In this document: positions 25,873 to 33,363 of the stretch, piece after piece
Layout of the letters: each line of letters begins with the position of its first letter
Position numbering within the stretch: position 1 is the stretch's first letter
Source: Mucilaginibacter lappiensis
Lineage (GTDB): Bacteria > Bacteroidota > Bacteroidia > Sphingobacteriales > Sphingobacteriaceae
DNA: 64,000 nucleotides
Assembly (NCBI RefSeq): GCF_900155965.1
Contig: NZ_FTMG01000002.1
Coordinates: 124,001-188,000, forward strand
Direction of reading: 5' to 3'
Position numbers and translations under genes: made by a program
The notes under the pieces: generated by a model
What the model was told of the DNA's origin: nothing
The model's database searches: none
Seen by the model: the letters and a program-made list of their open reading frames with translations, nothing else

Positions 25873-26334
25873 ATGAACAGAACTATAACATATCGATTGG
25901 CATTGGCAAGCCTGTTAAGTCTCCTGGCAGCTTGCACTGAACAAGCGAAAGGCCCTGATCCCCGCAAACAAATTCTTGAAAAACACGACCAGCTGATGGC
26001 TAAGAGTGAACAAGCAGTCTCAATTAAAATGCAATTAGACACTTTAAAGCTGAGCCATTTTCGTACCGGGCATTTGATCACCGATACCCTGGCAGCAAGT
26101 AAAGAGATCACAAGATTAAAACACCATTTAGCTGAGGCTGACGATAAAATGGAAGATTGGATGCATAATTACCAGCCAGAATATAAAGGAAAGTCCCTGG
26201 AGGAAACTAACGCTTATTTCAAAAAAGAGGCTGATAAATTAAACAGTTTAGACAACGATTACAAAATCGCGATTGCAGCCCCGAATGAATTGTTTGCAAA
26301 GCTTCATATTCAGACAACTTCAGCAAAAAAATAG
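25873..26334 (+). CDS. lipoprotein of unknown function
   Basis: The 153-aa product has a lipoprotein signal ending SLLAACTEQ (Cys21). A mostly helical, charged mature part follows, with likely coiled coils (KQILEKHDQLMAKSEQAVSIKMQL, EITRLKHHLAEADDKMEDWMHNYQ). Similar lipoproteins occur next to SCO genes in Bacteroidetes, but I know no function. It sits 13 bp after DUF3817 and 24 bp before SCO, so it is co-transcribed with them. It is probably a periplasmic or outer-membrane helper of the same pathway. Confidence 0.75.
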   Translation: MNRTITYRLALASLLSLLAACTEQAKGPDPRKQILEKHDQLMAKSEQAVSIKMQLDTLKLSHFRTGHLITDTLAASKEITRLKHHLAEADDKMEDWMHNYQPEYKGKSLEETNAYFKKEADKLNSLDNDYKIAIAAPNELFAKLHIQTTSAKK

Positions 26335-26358
26335 GATCAACCTTTAAATCTTAATATT

Positions 26359-27003
26359 ATGAAAAGAATTATTTATTTGTTTTTGATTGCTGTAGTCATA
26401 ACCGCTTGCAAAGAAACACTACGTAAACTTCCCATTTTCGGTAATCGTCAAGCAGTAAACCGCTTGGTGGACGAAAAAAAAATAGTAGATACCATTTATC
26501 AAACGATACCGGCATTTAGTTTTATCAATCAGGACAGCATAACCATTTCAAATCATCTGTTCGACGGGAAGATTTATGTTTCAGATTTCTTCTTTACGTC
26601 ATGTCCTTCCATTTGCCCGGTAATGCATCGCAATTTGATGAAAGTTTACGAAAAGTATAAAGGTAATAGCGAGGTAATGCTGCTATCTCATAGCATTGAC
26701 TACAAGTATGATGTTCCACATGTTCTTAAAAGTTATGCTACAAAATTAGGTGTCAGCGGCTCTCAATGGCAATTCGTCCGTGGTCCTAAGGAAAGTATAT
26801 ATGGGCTTGCGAAAAACAATTATCTGGTTTCCGTTGGCGAAGATAGCAAAGCCCCCGGCGGCTATGTTCATCAGGGCTACCTGGTACTGGTAGATAAGGA
26901 CAAACGTGTGAGGGGGGCATATGACGGAACTAAAACTGAACAGGTAGAGCAGTTGATGAGTGACATGGACATATTGCTCGCAGAGACAAAACAAGGCAAG
27001 TAA
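26359..27003 (+). CDS. SCO1/SenC family copper chaperone or thiol protein
   Basis: This 214-aa lipoprotein (lipobox VITACKE, Cys17) has a thioredoxin-like fold. The SCO copper site is complete: the CxxxC pair Cys82 and Cys86 in TSCPSICP, and the distal His171 in GGYVHQGYLVLVD. SCO proteins load copper into cytochrome oxidase CuA or act as thiol reductases in the periplasm. Here it stands between a lipoprotein and a di-heme peroxidase gene, in a TetR-linked operon that mirrors the DUF420/CcmC arm, which supports a respiratory-chain protection or assembly role. Confidence 0.92.
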   Translation: MKRIIYLFLIAVVITACKETLRKLPIFGNRQAVNRLVDEKKIVDTIYQTIPAFSFINQDSITISNHLFDGKIYVSDFFFTSCPSICPVMHRNLMKVYEKYKGNSEVMLLSHSIDYKYDVPHVLKSYATKLGVSGSQWQFVRGPKESIYGLAKNNYLVSVGEDSKAPGGYVHQGYLVLVDKDKRVRGAYDGTKTEQVEQLMSDMDILLAETKQGK

Positions 27004-27092
27004 TTACAGGATAAATTTTAAAATCTGCAGCCTGATCATTTGTTAACCGGACTATTTATGTTCCTGCTCTGATTGGTGTTGTCTCGCTATTA

Positions 27093-28148
27093 ATGAAAAA
27101 GAAGTTGATAATTATCATCTTACTGATCAACCTGATCATCGGCTATTTTGCTTATACTCTTCGACCAACCGAGATCGATTATAACGCACGAGAAGCAAAG
27201 GCAGCATTTTCAGTGCCAGGGAATTTCCCGAAACCAACTTATGATTTTAGAGGAAATAAAGTAACGCCGGCAGGATTTAAACTCGGCCGCATCTTGTTTT
27301 ATGATCGGCAATTATCACTTGATCAATCCATATCCTGCGGCACTTGCCACCAATCTTTTGCCGCATTTTCAAATCTTAATCTCCCGGTTAGTCGTGGCAT
27401 TAAAGGTTGCACAGGAACAAGAAATGCCCCCGCTTTATTTAATCTGGCCTGGCAGCAGGGATTTATGTGGGACGGCCGCATTGATCAATTTAAGCTTACT
27501 TCCCATAATGCGATTATTAATCCCTGCGAAATGGCAAATGATCCTGATCAAATCAGTAAGAGACTTCAGGCGTTAAAAGTTTATCCTGTGTTGTTTCAGG
27601 AAGCATTTAGTGACAGCACCATCAAATCCAAATATATTTTGAATGCTCTTGTCCAATTTATGGCCATGTTAGTTTCCGCCAATTCCAAATATGATAAGTA
27701 CGTACGCAAAGAGCCGGGAGGAAATTTCAATGAGGAAGAATTGCAGGGATATACGCTGTTCAAACAAAAATGCAGTTCTTGCCATCAGGAGCCATTGTTC
27801 ACCGACCGCAGTTATCGTAACAATGGCCTGGATATCCGGTCTCTGGACAAGGGAAGAGACAGTTTAACCCATACAGCCAAAGATTTTGGCAAGTTCCGGG
27901 TACCATCTTTAAGGAACGTCGAGGTAACAGCTCCTTATATGCATGATGGCAGATTTCCAACGCTGAATGAGGTGTTGGCGCATTACGATCATGGTGTCGA
28001 ACCAAATCCCAACCTTGATCCTGAACTGAAACGAAATGGCAAGTTAGGCATCGTACTCAATTTGAAAGAGCAAAATAAGATCCTGGCATTTTTAAAAACA
28101 CTGACTGATAAAGAATTTATAAACGATAAAAGATTTCAAACTCCCTGA
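27093..28148 (+). CDS. di-heme cytochrome c peroxidase (CcpA/MauG family)
   Basis: The 351-aa protein starts with an uncleaved anchor or signal (residues 3-22) and has two c-type heme sites: CGTCH (Cys82, Cys85, His86) and CSSCH (Cys227, Cys230, His231). The FRVPSLRNVEVTAPYMHDGRFPTLNEVLAHY block of bacterial cytochrome c peroxidases is intact near residues 270-310. It reduces H2O2 with electrons from cytochromes in the periplasm. It needs covalent heme attachment, so the CcmC-like gene of the same regulon may help to mature it. An 89-bp gap separates it from SCO. Confidence 0.93.
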   Translation: MKKKLIIIILLINLIIGYFAYTLRPTEIDYNAREAKAAFSVPGNFPKPTYDFRGNKVTPAGFKLGRILFYDRQLSLDQSISCGTCHQSFAAFSNLNLPVSRGIKGCTGTRNAPALFNLAWQQGFMWDGRIDQFKLTSHNAIINPCEMANDPDQISKRLQALKVYPVLFQEAFSDSTIKSKYILNALVQFMAMLVSANSKYDKYVRKEPGGNFNEEELQGYTLFKQKCSSCHQEPLFTDRSYRNNGLDIRSLDKGRDSLTHTAKDFGKFRVPSLRNVEVTAPYMHDGRFPTLNEVLAHYDHGVEPNPNLDPELKRNGKLGIVLNLKEQNKILAFLKTLTDKEFINDKRFQTP

Positions 28149-28149
28149 T

Positions 28150-28320
28150 ATGTATCCATTTCTTCTTTTTCTTCATTCCATTTGGCGATGGCTGGTCCTT
28201 AGTAGTCTGTTGTATTCAATTTACATTTCCTATAAAGGGAAGACCGGCAAACTATCATTCACAGAAAAAGCAAATCAGTGGCGTAACGTTTCCAATATCC
28301 GATTACGGCAGGATTTATGA
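28150..28320 (+). pseudogene. N-terminal fragment of a small membrane protein gene
   Basis: The ATG lies 2 nt after the peroxidase stop. The start PFLLFLHSIWRWLVLSSLLYSIYISYKG forms one membrane helix of a family often found behind cytochrome or SCO genes in Bacteroidetes. After KTGKLSFTEKANQW the sequence turns into unrelated DNA and stops at 56 codons, where the minus-strand esterase remnant begins. The usual protein has several helices, so this is the broken 3' end of the operon. Confidence 0.6.
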
Positions 28321-28526
28321 CCAGCGTTTCGGGGTCAAACATGAGTTCCGGTAGCCCGTTGCTACCCTTTGGGCCGAAAACTGCATCGAACGAAACGTTC
28401 TGTTGCCCGCAGTAAAAAACAGCTTCAATACTATGCGCGATATTCGGTTTGTCGTAAACAACACTGTCGAGTATCCGGGGCCTGTCTATGGTCAGATGAA
28501 GCAGCAGCCGCCGAAGTTGAATAAGT
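28280..28526 (-). pseudogene. internal fragment of an esterase-like gene
   Basis: On the minus strand a continuous frame reads RPRILDSVVYDKPNIAHSIEAVFY, then FDAVFGPKGSNGLPELMFDPETLVINPAVIGYWKRY. This pattern (GxxGLPxxMFDPxTxxINPxVxxYWKxY) recalls putative esterases of the enterochelin-esterase type. There is no start and no catalytic elbow, and the frame ends at a stop inside the neighbouring remnant. It is a decayed insert; the family call is from memory. Confidence 0.45.
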
Positions 28527-28546
28527 GTATCAATAGTTTTTAACAG

Positions 28547-28575
28547 GAAGGGTCGCCAAGGCGACCTTCTTTATA
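28547..28575 (+). terminator. GC-rich hairpin with short T-tail
   Basis: GAAGGGTCGCC (28547-28557) and GGCGACCTTC (28560-28569) pair with a 2-nt loop, followed by TTTATAT. This is a plausible Rho-independent terminator for plus-strand transcripts of this decayed zone. Confidence 0.55.
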
Positions 28576-28583
28576 TCTACAGT

Positions 28584-28665
28584 TATGGAATCAAAAACCC
28601 AACCAAAGAACTGAGCCCGGAAAAACTCCGACATTTCTTTATCAGCCACCTGAACCAACTCTGTT
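28584..28665 (+). pseudogene. short remnant of a ferritin-like DUF892 gene
   Basis: One frame reads YGIKNPTKELSPEKLRHFF and then ISHLNQL. This resembles the N terminus of DUF892 (YciE-like ferritin-like) proteins, where SPEKLRxFFISHLNxxY is typical. The similarity ends after about 25 residues in unrelated sequence. The identification is tentative. Confidence 0.35.
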
Positions 28666-28799
28666 GTGGGGATTCCGCAGGCGTTGATGTGATTCCGTGC
28701 CTTATGTTCTTTGTGTTGTGTAAAAGAACTTTCAAATGCACTTGAGTGTTAGATAGTAAGTATGATCAAAGTGTTGCAGAATGATATTTTTGCTATTCT

Positions 28800-29194
28800 G
28801 GAACGAGGTGGTCAATGGCTTCGGAATATCCAACGTGGTCTGTTTTAGCTGCTAATATGATTGCCTGTACCCATAACTTCACCCGGTTTACCAATTGGCG
28901 CAAGTTTGCCTGTTATGTAGGAACGGCGCCCTTTGAGCACCAATCAGGCACCGGTATAAAAGGTAAAACACGAGTCAGCAGCTTATCGAATCGGCAAATA
29001 AAAAAGTTGAGCCACTTAGTAGCTATATGCGCTTGCGCATATAATCCAGAATTGAAGAGCTATTATAAAAGAAGGGTAAGTGAAAAAATAAAATGAGCAC
29101 ACTCAATTTTATTCGGAATAAGCTTATTGCCAGAATGTTTGCTGTGGTTAACAGCGGAACCGCTTACGTGGATCTGATGAAATATGCAGCTTAA
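28800..29194 (+). mobile_element. IS110-family transposase remnant (C-terminal part)
   Basis: The readable part encodes LAANMIACTHNFTRFTNWRKFACYVGTAPFEHQSG, then IKGKTRVSSLSNRQIKKL. This is the C-terminal transposase_20 domain of IS110/IS116/IS902 elements. The frame is broken at about 28826 (GISNVV in another frame) and at about 29090, after which KMSTLNFIRNKLIARMFAVVN continues in a new frame to TAA at 29192-29194. The N-terminal DEDD catalytic half is absent. The element is dead, but it probably explains the local deletions. Confidence 0.75.
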
Positions 29195-29479
29195 TGTCTT
29201 TCATCTTAACTCGTAAACACCGCTCCTTATTTTGGACGGGTTCCGGCATGGGCAGCGAAGCGCTGACCTATGGGCGGAGCTGTTTATACACCCTTTACGG
29301 GTTCCGGCCAAAATGAGAGCTTTGTGAAGAGAAAAGATGAAAAATAGCATTAAATAAATGCCATATATTCGGGCATGCCTATGAAAGACAGGCAAATCTG
29401 CCTTGTTATGCGTAATATCAAAAACATCTTTGTGTTAGCGGCAAGACTGCGTAGTCAGGATTAATCGGACGCCACCATT
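29195..29479. other. non-coding stretch after the IS110 remnant
   Basis: No credible gene is seen. ACGGGTTCCGGC occurs twice (near 29237 and 29300), and ATTTTGG / CCAAAAT form an inverted pair around them. The region may be the terminal non-coding end of the IS110 copy. Confidence 0.35.
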
Positions 29480-29986
29480 TCAATTAAATGGCTTTGGAGA
29501 CGGGTTTGGGCTGGGGGCTTTACCTGGCTTGGGAGCTGAAACCGGAGAAGCGATCGATGGCTTTCCCAAAGGTGAAAATAAAAATAATATAAGGGTTGCA
29601 ATTATCAAAAACAGGAGAGCCGCCACCCAATATCTATGCTTTTTAGATTTATTAGGGAAGAAGGAATCTTCGGTAATAACGGCATTCAGTTTATAACCTT
29701 TCGTAGGGACAGTTTCAATTATTTTTTTATTCGTGTCCTCCAGTTGTTTTCTTAAAAAAGATATAGCCTGGCTCAGCCCTTCATCACCGCCGCCGTAATC
29801 GGCCCATATATCCTTAATTAACTGCCCCCTGCTAACCAATTTGTCTACGTTCAGGCTTAGTAATACAAGAACGCTCATCAACCTCGGCTCAGTCCTTAAT
29901 TCTTTTCCGGTTTTGTGATCGGTAATGGTATGAAATTCCGGTTTGACCAGAAAGCGATCATTAATTATAAACGGCTTATTTTGCAT
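29480..29986 (-). CDS. membrane-anchored winged-helix regulator (ToxR/CadC-like)
   Basis: Residues about 5-100 form an OmpR/ToxR-type winged helix (TEPRLMSVLVLLSLN, VSRGQLIKDIWADYGGGDEGLSQAISFLRKQLED, IIETVPTKGYKL). A single membrane helix follows (about 120-138), then a short periplasmic tail rich in Pro, Ser and Lys (APKPGKAPSPNPSPKP). There is no folded periplasmic sensor domain, unlike CadC or ToxR, so signal input is unclear. It is divergent from the serine hydrolase gene (74 bp between starts), which is its likely target. Confidence 0.8.
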   Translation of the reverse strand: MQNKPFIINDRFLVKPEFHTITDHKTGKELRTEPRLMSVLVLLSLNVDKLVSRGQLIKDIWADYGGGDEGLSQAISFLRKQLEDTNKKIIETVPTKGYKLNAVITEDSFFPNKSKKHRYWVAALLFLIIATLILFLFSPLGKPSIASPVSAPKPGKAPSPNPSPKPFN

Positions 29987-30049
29987 GGTTGAATCAAATA
30001 TAAAGAATATCTAAAGGTTTTCTATAGACGCGGAAGGATAACCGCCTGT

Positions 30050-30057
30050 TACTTTTG
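30050..30057 (+). promoter_or_regulatory. -7 promoter box of the serine hydrolase gene
   Basis: TACTTTTG matches TAnnTTTG and ends 3 nt before the ATG at 30061, pointing to a leaderless message. No clear TTTG stands at the expected -33 position (30027-30030), so the promoter may need an activator such as the divergent ToxR-like protein. Confidence 0.45.
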
Positions 30058-30060
30058 GGC

Positions 30061-31581
30061 ATGAAAAAAATAAAAATCATAGGCAGTATCCTGTTCCTGC
30101 TTATAGCGCATCAAGCAGCATTTCCCCAACAAAAAGTCAACCTGGGAAAGTATTTTTCCGCCTTGCACAAAAATCAGCATTTTAACGGAAACGTGCTCGT
30201 GGCGGAAAATGGCAAGGTCATTTTTAAGCGGTCCTATGGTTATGCTGATTTTGATACCAAACGGTTAAATACTTTTGCTACCCAGGTGCCTATTGCCTCC
30301 ATAACCAAAACGCTTACAGCCACGGCCATCTTTCAATTAAAGGATAAGGGATCGCTAAAGTTGACGGACCCGGTGATCAAGTTTCTACCGGATTTTCCCT
30401 ATCCGGAAATTACCATTAAGAATTTATTGTCCCATACTTCAGGGATGCCTTCATTTGATGTACTGATGGATTCATTGATCAAGGCCCACCCGGACACTGT
30501 ACTTACGAACAAAGACTTTTTGACTGCCATCAAAGGGACAAAAATTCCATTAAACCATAAACCGGGAGAAAAATGGAATTACGACAATACCAATTTTGTC
30601 GTACTGGCTTTAATTGTTGAAAAATTAAGCGGACTGGCCATCGATGAATATTTCAGGTCACAAATACTAAAACCGGCTTGTATGACTCATACCTTTTTTC
30701 CTGCATTTACCTTCTACCATTATACTAACCGGGAAAAGCAAAACCTCGCGATACCTTATTTTACCCCCTATTCCTATTCCGGCCAACGCATCAGGTCGGA
30801 TTCGATACCCTTTCTGGCCGATTACTGGCACAAGTACAACTTCCGGGGATTTGGCGAAACCATCAGCACGGTTGAAGATCTGTTAAAATACGACCAGGTG
30901 TTATACAACGGCAAACTGGTCAATGCAGCAACGCTAAAAGAAGCCTTTATACCGTACCGTTTAAACAGCGGAGCGTATAATATAGCATGGTATGGCTTGG
31001 GCTGGCAAGTTGACCGGGATTCTACATTCGGAAAAGTAGTTAATCATACAGGGGGTGTCGCTGGCTTAAGCTCTGTATTGGTACGTAATATCACTAAACA
31101 TCAAACTATAATTGTATATACCGTCGGAAGTGATAACGCCCATATCTATGCTATTGACGCCATGAACATCCTAAATGGACGAAACACTGCTTATCCCAAG
31201 ATCAATACGGCTAACTTGTATGCTGCTACATTACTCAAGTCAGGTACTAAAATAGCTGCCAAAGTACTAAGGCTCGCAAAAAGAGATACGAGTAATTACG
31301 CGATCAATGAAGATGATTTCAATGCGGTAGGTTATGATTTGCTTGGTGGCGAGCCTGTTTATAGGCTAAAGCCTCCCCATCATTACCAACAAGCCCTGGA
31401 AATATTTAAATTAAATACAAGTCTTTTTCCGTCCAGCTGGAATGTTTACGATAGCTATGGCGACGCTCTACGACAAACTGGTCATTTTGCAGAGGCCATC
31501 AAGATGTATCGAAAATCAATTGAACTTAATCCCAAAAACGATGATGGAAAAGAAATATTAAAAAAATTACTAAAAAACTAA
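30061..31581 (+). CDS. serine hydrolase (class C beta-lactamase/PBP-like) with C-terminal TPR
   Basis: The start is taken at the ATG at 30061; a TTG-led reading adds only two residues. A signal peptide (residues 1-22) leads into a beta-lactamase-fold domain with the active-site SITK (Ser80, Lys83), the YDN motif in WNYDNTNF, and HTGG in VVNHTGGVAGLSS. The last about 75 residues form two TPR-like repeats (ALEIFKLNTSLFPSSWNVYDSYGDAL and AEAIKMYRKSIELNPKNDD). Members of this group are esterases or peptidases of the periplasm. Real beta-lactam hydrolysis is uncertain. The divergent ToxR-like gene probably controls it. Confidence 0.88.
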   Translation: MKKIKIIGSILFLLIAHQAAFPQQKVNLGKYFSALHKNQHFNGNVLVAENGKVIFKRSYGYADFDTKRLNTFATQVPIASITKTLTATAIFQLKDKGSLKLTDPVIKFLPDFPYPEITIKNLLSHTSGMPSFDVLMDSLIKAHPDTVLTNKDFLTAIKGTKIPLNHKPGEKWNYDNTNFVVLALIVEKLSGLAIDEYFRSQILKPACMTHTFFPAFTFYHYTNREKQNLAIPYFTPYSYSGQRIRSDSIPFLADYWHKYNFRGFGETISTVEDLLKYDQVLYNGKLVNAATLKEAFIPYRLNSGAYNIAWYGLGWQVDRDSTFGKVVNHTGGVAGLSSVLVRNITKHQTIIVYTVGSDNAHIYAIDAMNILNGRNTAYPKINTANLYAATLLKSGTKIAAKVLRLAKRDTSNYAINEDDFNAVGYDLLGGEPVYRLKPPHHYQQALEIFKLNTSLFPSSWNVYDSYGDALRQTGHFAEAIKMYRKSIELNPKNDDGKEILKKLLKN

Positions 31582-31646
31582 AAATAGATGTTAGATCAAT
31601 GATTATCGAAAATTATTTTTTTATCAATTGTTAAAGTCTTAGAATA

Positions 31647-31682
31647 CGGGCGAGGCCGCTGAAAGCGAACAACTCTCGCCCG
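31647..31682. repeat. GC-rich hairpin between convergent genes
   Basis: CGGGCGAG (31647-31654) and CTCGCCCG (31675-31682) pair perfectly and enclose a smaller CGCT-GAA-AGCG hairpin. It lies between the convergent serine hydrolase and ABC permease genes. It lacks a T-run, so a terminator role is uncertain. Confidence 0.4.
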
Positions 31683-31823
31683 CTTGTATAGCCTTTACTT
31701 TTTACCCCGGCGGTGGGCTACCTTCGCGACACAGGTGAATAAGGGATGGTTACTGATTTCACTTGCCACTGGGTTGTTCTTTTTAAATATTCCATCCATT
31801 CTCCTCCTTTGGACAAAAATCGG

Positions 31824-32591
31824 TTACGCCCATTTTTTATACACTCTCATCGCAAAGAGATAAGCCACAAGGATAATTCCGATGCACCAGGCAAGAGCAA
31901 TCCATATTTCATGGCCTACCGGCTGGTTGGAAAGCAGCGCGCGGATGGTCTCCACGATCGAGGTTACCGGCTGATGTTCGGCAAAAGCGCGAACCGGCCC
32001 CGGCATCGACTTTGTCGGCACAAACGCCGAGCTAATGAGCGGTAGGAAATGGATTGGATAGGCAATCACACCTGCACCGTCCACAGTTTTGGCAGACAAT
32101 CCGGGAACCGCCGCTATCCAGGTCAGGGTCAGCGTAAACAGTGCGAGTATACCGGCCACGGCGAGCCATGACAATATTCCAGCCGGTGAACGAAAGCCCA
32201 TGAGCAACGCTACCAGAACGATCACCATAAGCGAAATAGCATTGGATACCAGAGAGGTGAGTACATGTCCCCACAGTGCGGCCGAACGCGCAATTGGCAT
32301 AGAGTTGAAACGCTCGAATATTCCCCGTTGCTTATCTAAAAACAGGCGGTAAGATACGTAGCCTGCACTATTGGCAATCGCAATCAGCAATATGCCAGGC
32401 AACAGGTAATCCACATAATTCTTCGTGCCGGTTTGGATCGCACCGCCTAATACATAGACGAATAATAGCATCATTGCAATTGGCATGATGGTGACTGTGA
32501 TGATGGTATCCAAGCTGCGAAAGATATGGCGCATGGAACGTCTAAGCATAACAACCATGTCATTAAAAAAATAATTATTTATCGTTTCCAT
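31824..32591 (-). CDS. ABC-2 type transporter permease (DrrB-like)
   Basis: The ATG at 32591 is chosen, since it follows the ATPase stop by 1 nt; the longer frame runs through the ATPase gene. The 255-aa protein has six predicted membrane helices and the ABC-2 pattern of DrrB/NodJ-like exporters (FRSLDTIITVTIMPIAMMLLFVYVLGG near the start, YPIHFLPLISSAFVPTKSMPG, and AEHQPVTSIVETIRALL with the typical P-x-x-x-x-x-E-x-x-R). It forms the membrane half of an exporter with the ATPase upstream. Such pumps give self-resistance or export lipophilic drugs. Confidence 0.92.
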   Translation of the reverse strand: METINNYFFNDMVVMLRRSMRHIFRSLDTIITVTIMPIAMMLLFVYVLGGAIQTGTKNYVDYLLPGILLIAIANSAGYVSYRLFLDKQRGIFERFNSMPIARSAALWGHVLTSLVSNAISLMVIVLVALLMGFRSPAGILSWLAVAGILALFTLTLTWIAAVPGLSAKTVDGAGVIAYPIHFLPLISSAFVPTKSMPGPVRAFAEHQPVTSIVETIRALLSNQPVGHEIWIALAWCIGIILVAYLFAMRVYKKWA

Positions 32592-32592
32592 T

Positions 32593-33351
32593 TTAATTTT
32601 TCTCTTTTTTGCCGATGATCGCAAGGAATATCTCCTCCAAAGTCGGCTGTTTTTCAATATATTCTATTTTTGCTGATGGGAACAGTTTTTTCAGTTCCGC
32701 GAGCGCGCCACTCACGATGATCCTACCTTCATGAAGAATGGCAATTCTGTCCGCGAGCTGTTCAGCTTCGTCCAAATACTGGGTGGTCAGGAATACGGTG
32801 GTGCCATTGGCGGCAAGTTCTTTGACCATTTTCCAAACCTCGATACGTGCCTCGGGATCAAGTCCGGTGGTCGGCTCGTCAAGGAAAATAAGCGGCGACC
32901 CTCCAACAAGGCTCATGGCAATGTCAAGCCTGCGGCGCATCCCGCCCGAATAAGTAGAAGCCTTGCGGTCGGCGGCATCGGTCAAACCGAAGCGTTGAAG
33001 CAGGTCATTCGCTACCTGAGAGGAATTGCTAAGATGTCGCAGCCTGGCGATCATGACCAGGTTTTCCCGCCCGGTCAATATTTCGTCTATGGCAGCAAAC
33101 TGCCCGGTCAGACTGATTGACTGCCGCACATTATCGGGCTTTAGAGCAACATCGAACCCGTTTACTGTCGCCTTTCCACCATCTTGTTTCAACAGTGTGG
33201 TGAGGATTTCGACAATCGTTGTCTTGCCTGAACCGTTAGAGCCAAGCAGGGCGAAAATACTGCCCCTTTCCACCTCAAGGTCTACGCCCTTAAGGACATG
33301 AAGCTGCTTATAGGACTTTTGAAGTCCTTTAACTTGAATTGCATTTTGCAT
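32593..33351 (-). CDS. ABC transporter ATPase (DrrA-like)
   Basis: This 252-aa ATPase has Walker A GSNGSGKTT (about residues 37-45), Q-loop SLTGQFAAIDEILTGRENL, signature TYSGGMRRRLDIA and Walker B PLIFLDEPTTGLDPEA. H-loop residues follow in VFLTTQYLDEAEQLADRI. This is the daunorubicin-resistance DrrA subfamily. It lies 12 bp after the XRE-pentapeptide gene and 1 bp before the permease gene, so the three genes form one operon. The cargo is unknown. Confidence 0.94.
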   Translation of the reverse strand: MQNAIQVKGLQKSYKQLHVLKGVDLEVERGSIFALLGSNGSGKTTIVEILTTLLKQDGGKATVNGFDVALKPDNVRQSISLTGQFAAIDEILTGRENLVMIARLRHLSNSSQVANDLLQRFGLTDAADRKASTYSGGMRRRLDIAMSLVGGSPLIFLDEPTTGLDPEARIEVWKMVKELAANGTTVFLTTQYLDEAEQLADRIAILHEGRIIVSGALAELKKLFPSAKIEYIEKQPTLEEIFLAIIGKKEKN

Positions 33352-33363
33352 ATACTTATTTCT

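Noticed and set aside
29201..29395. 64-codon minus-strand frame after the IS110 relic
   Set aside because: No homology pattern and many Arg/Cys residues; more likely the non-coding end of the element.
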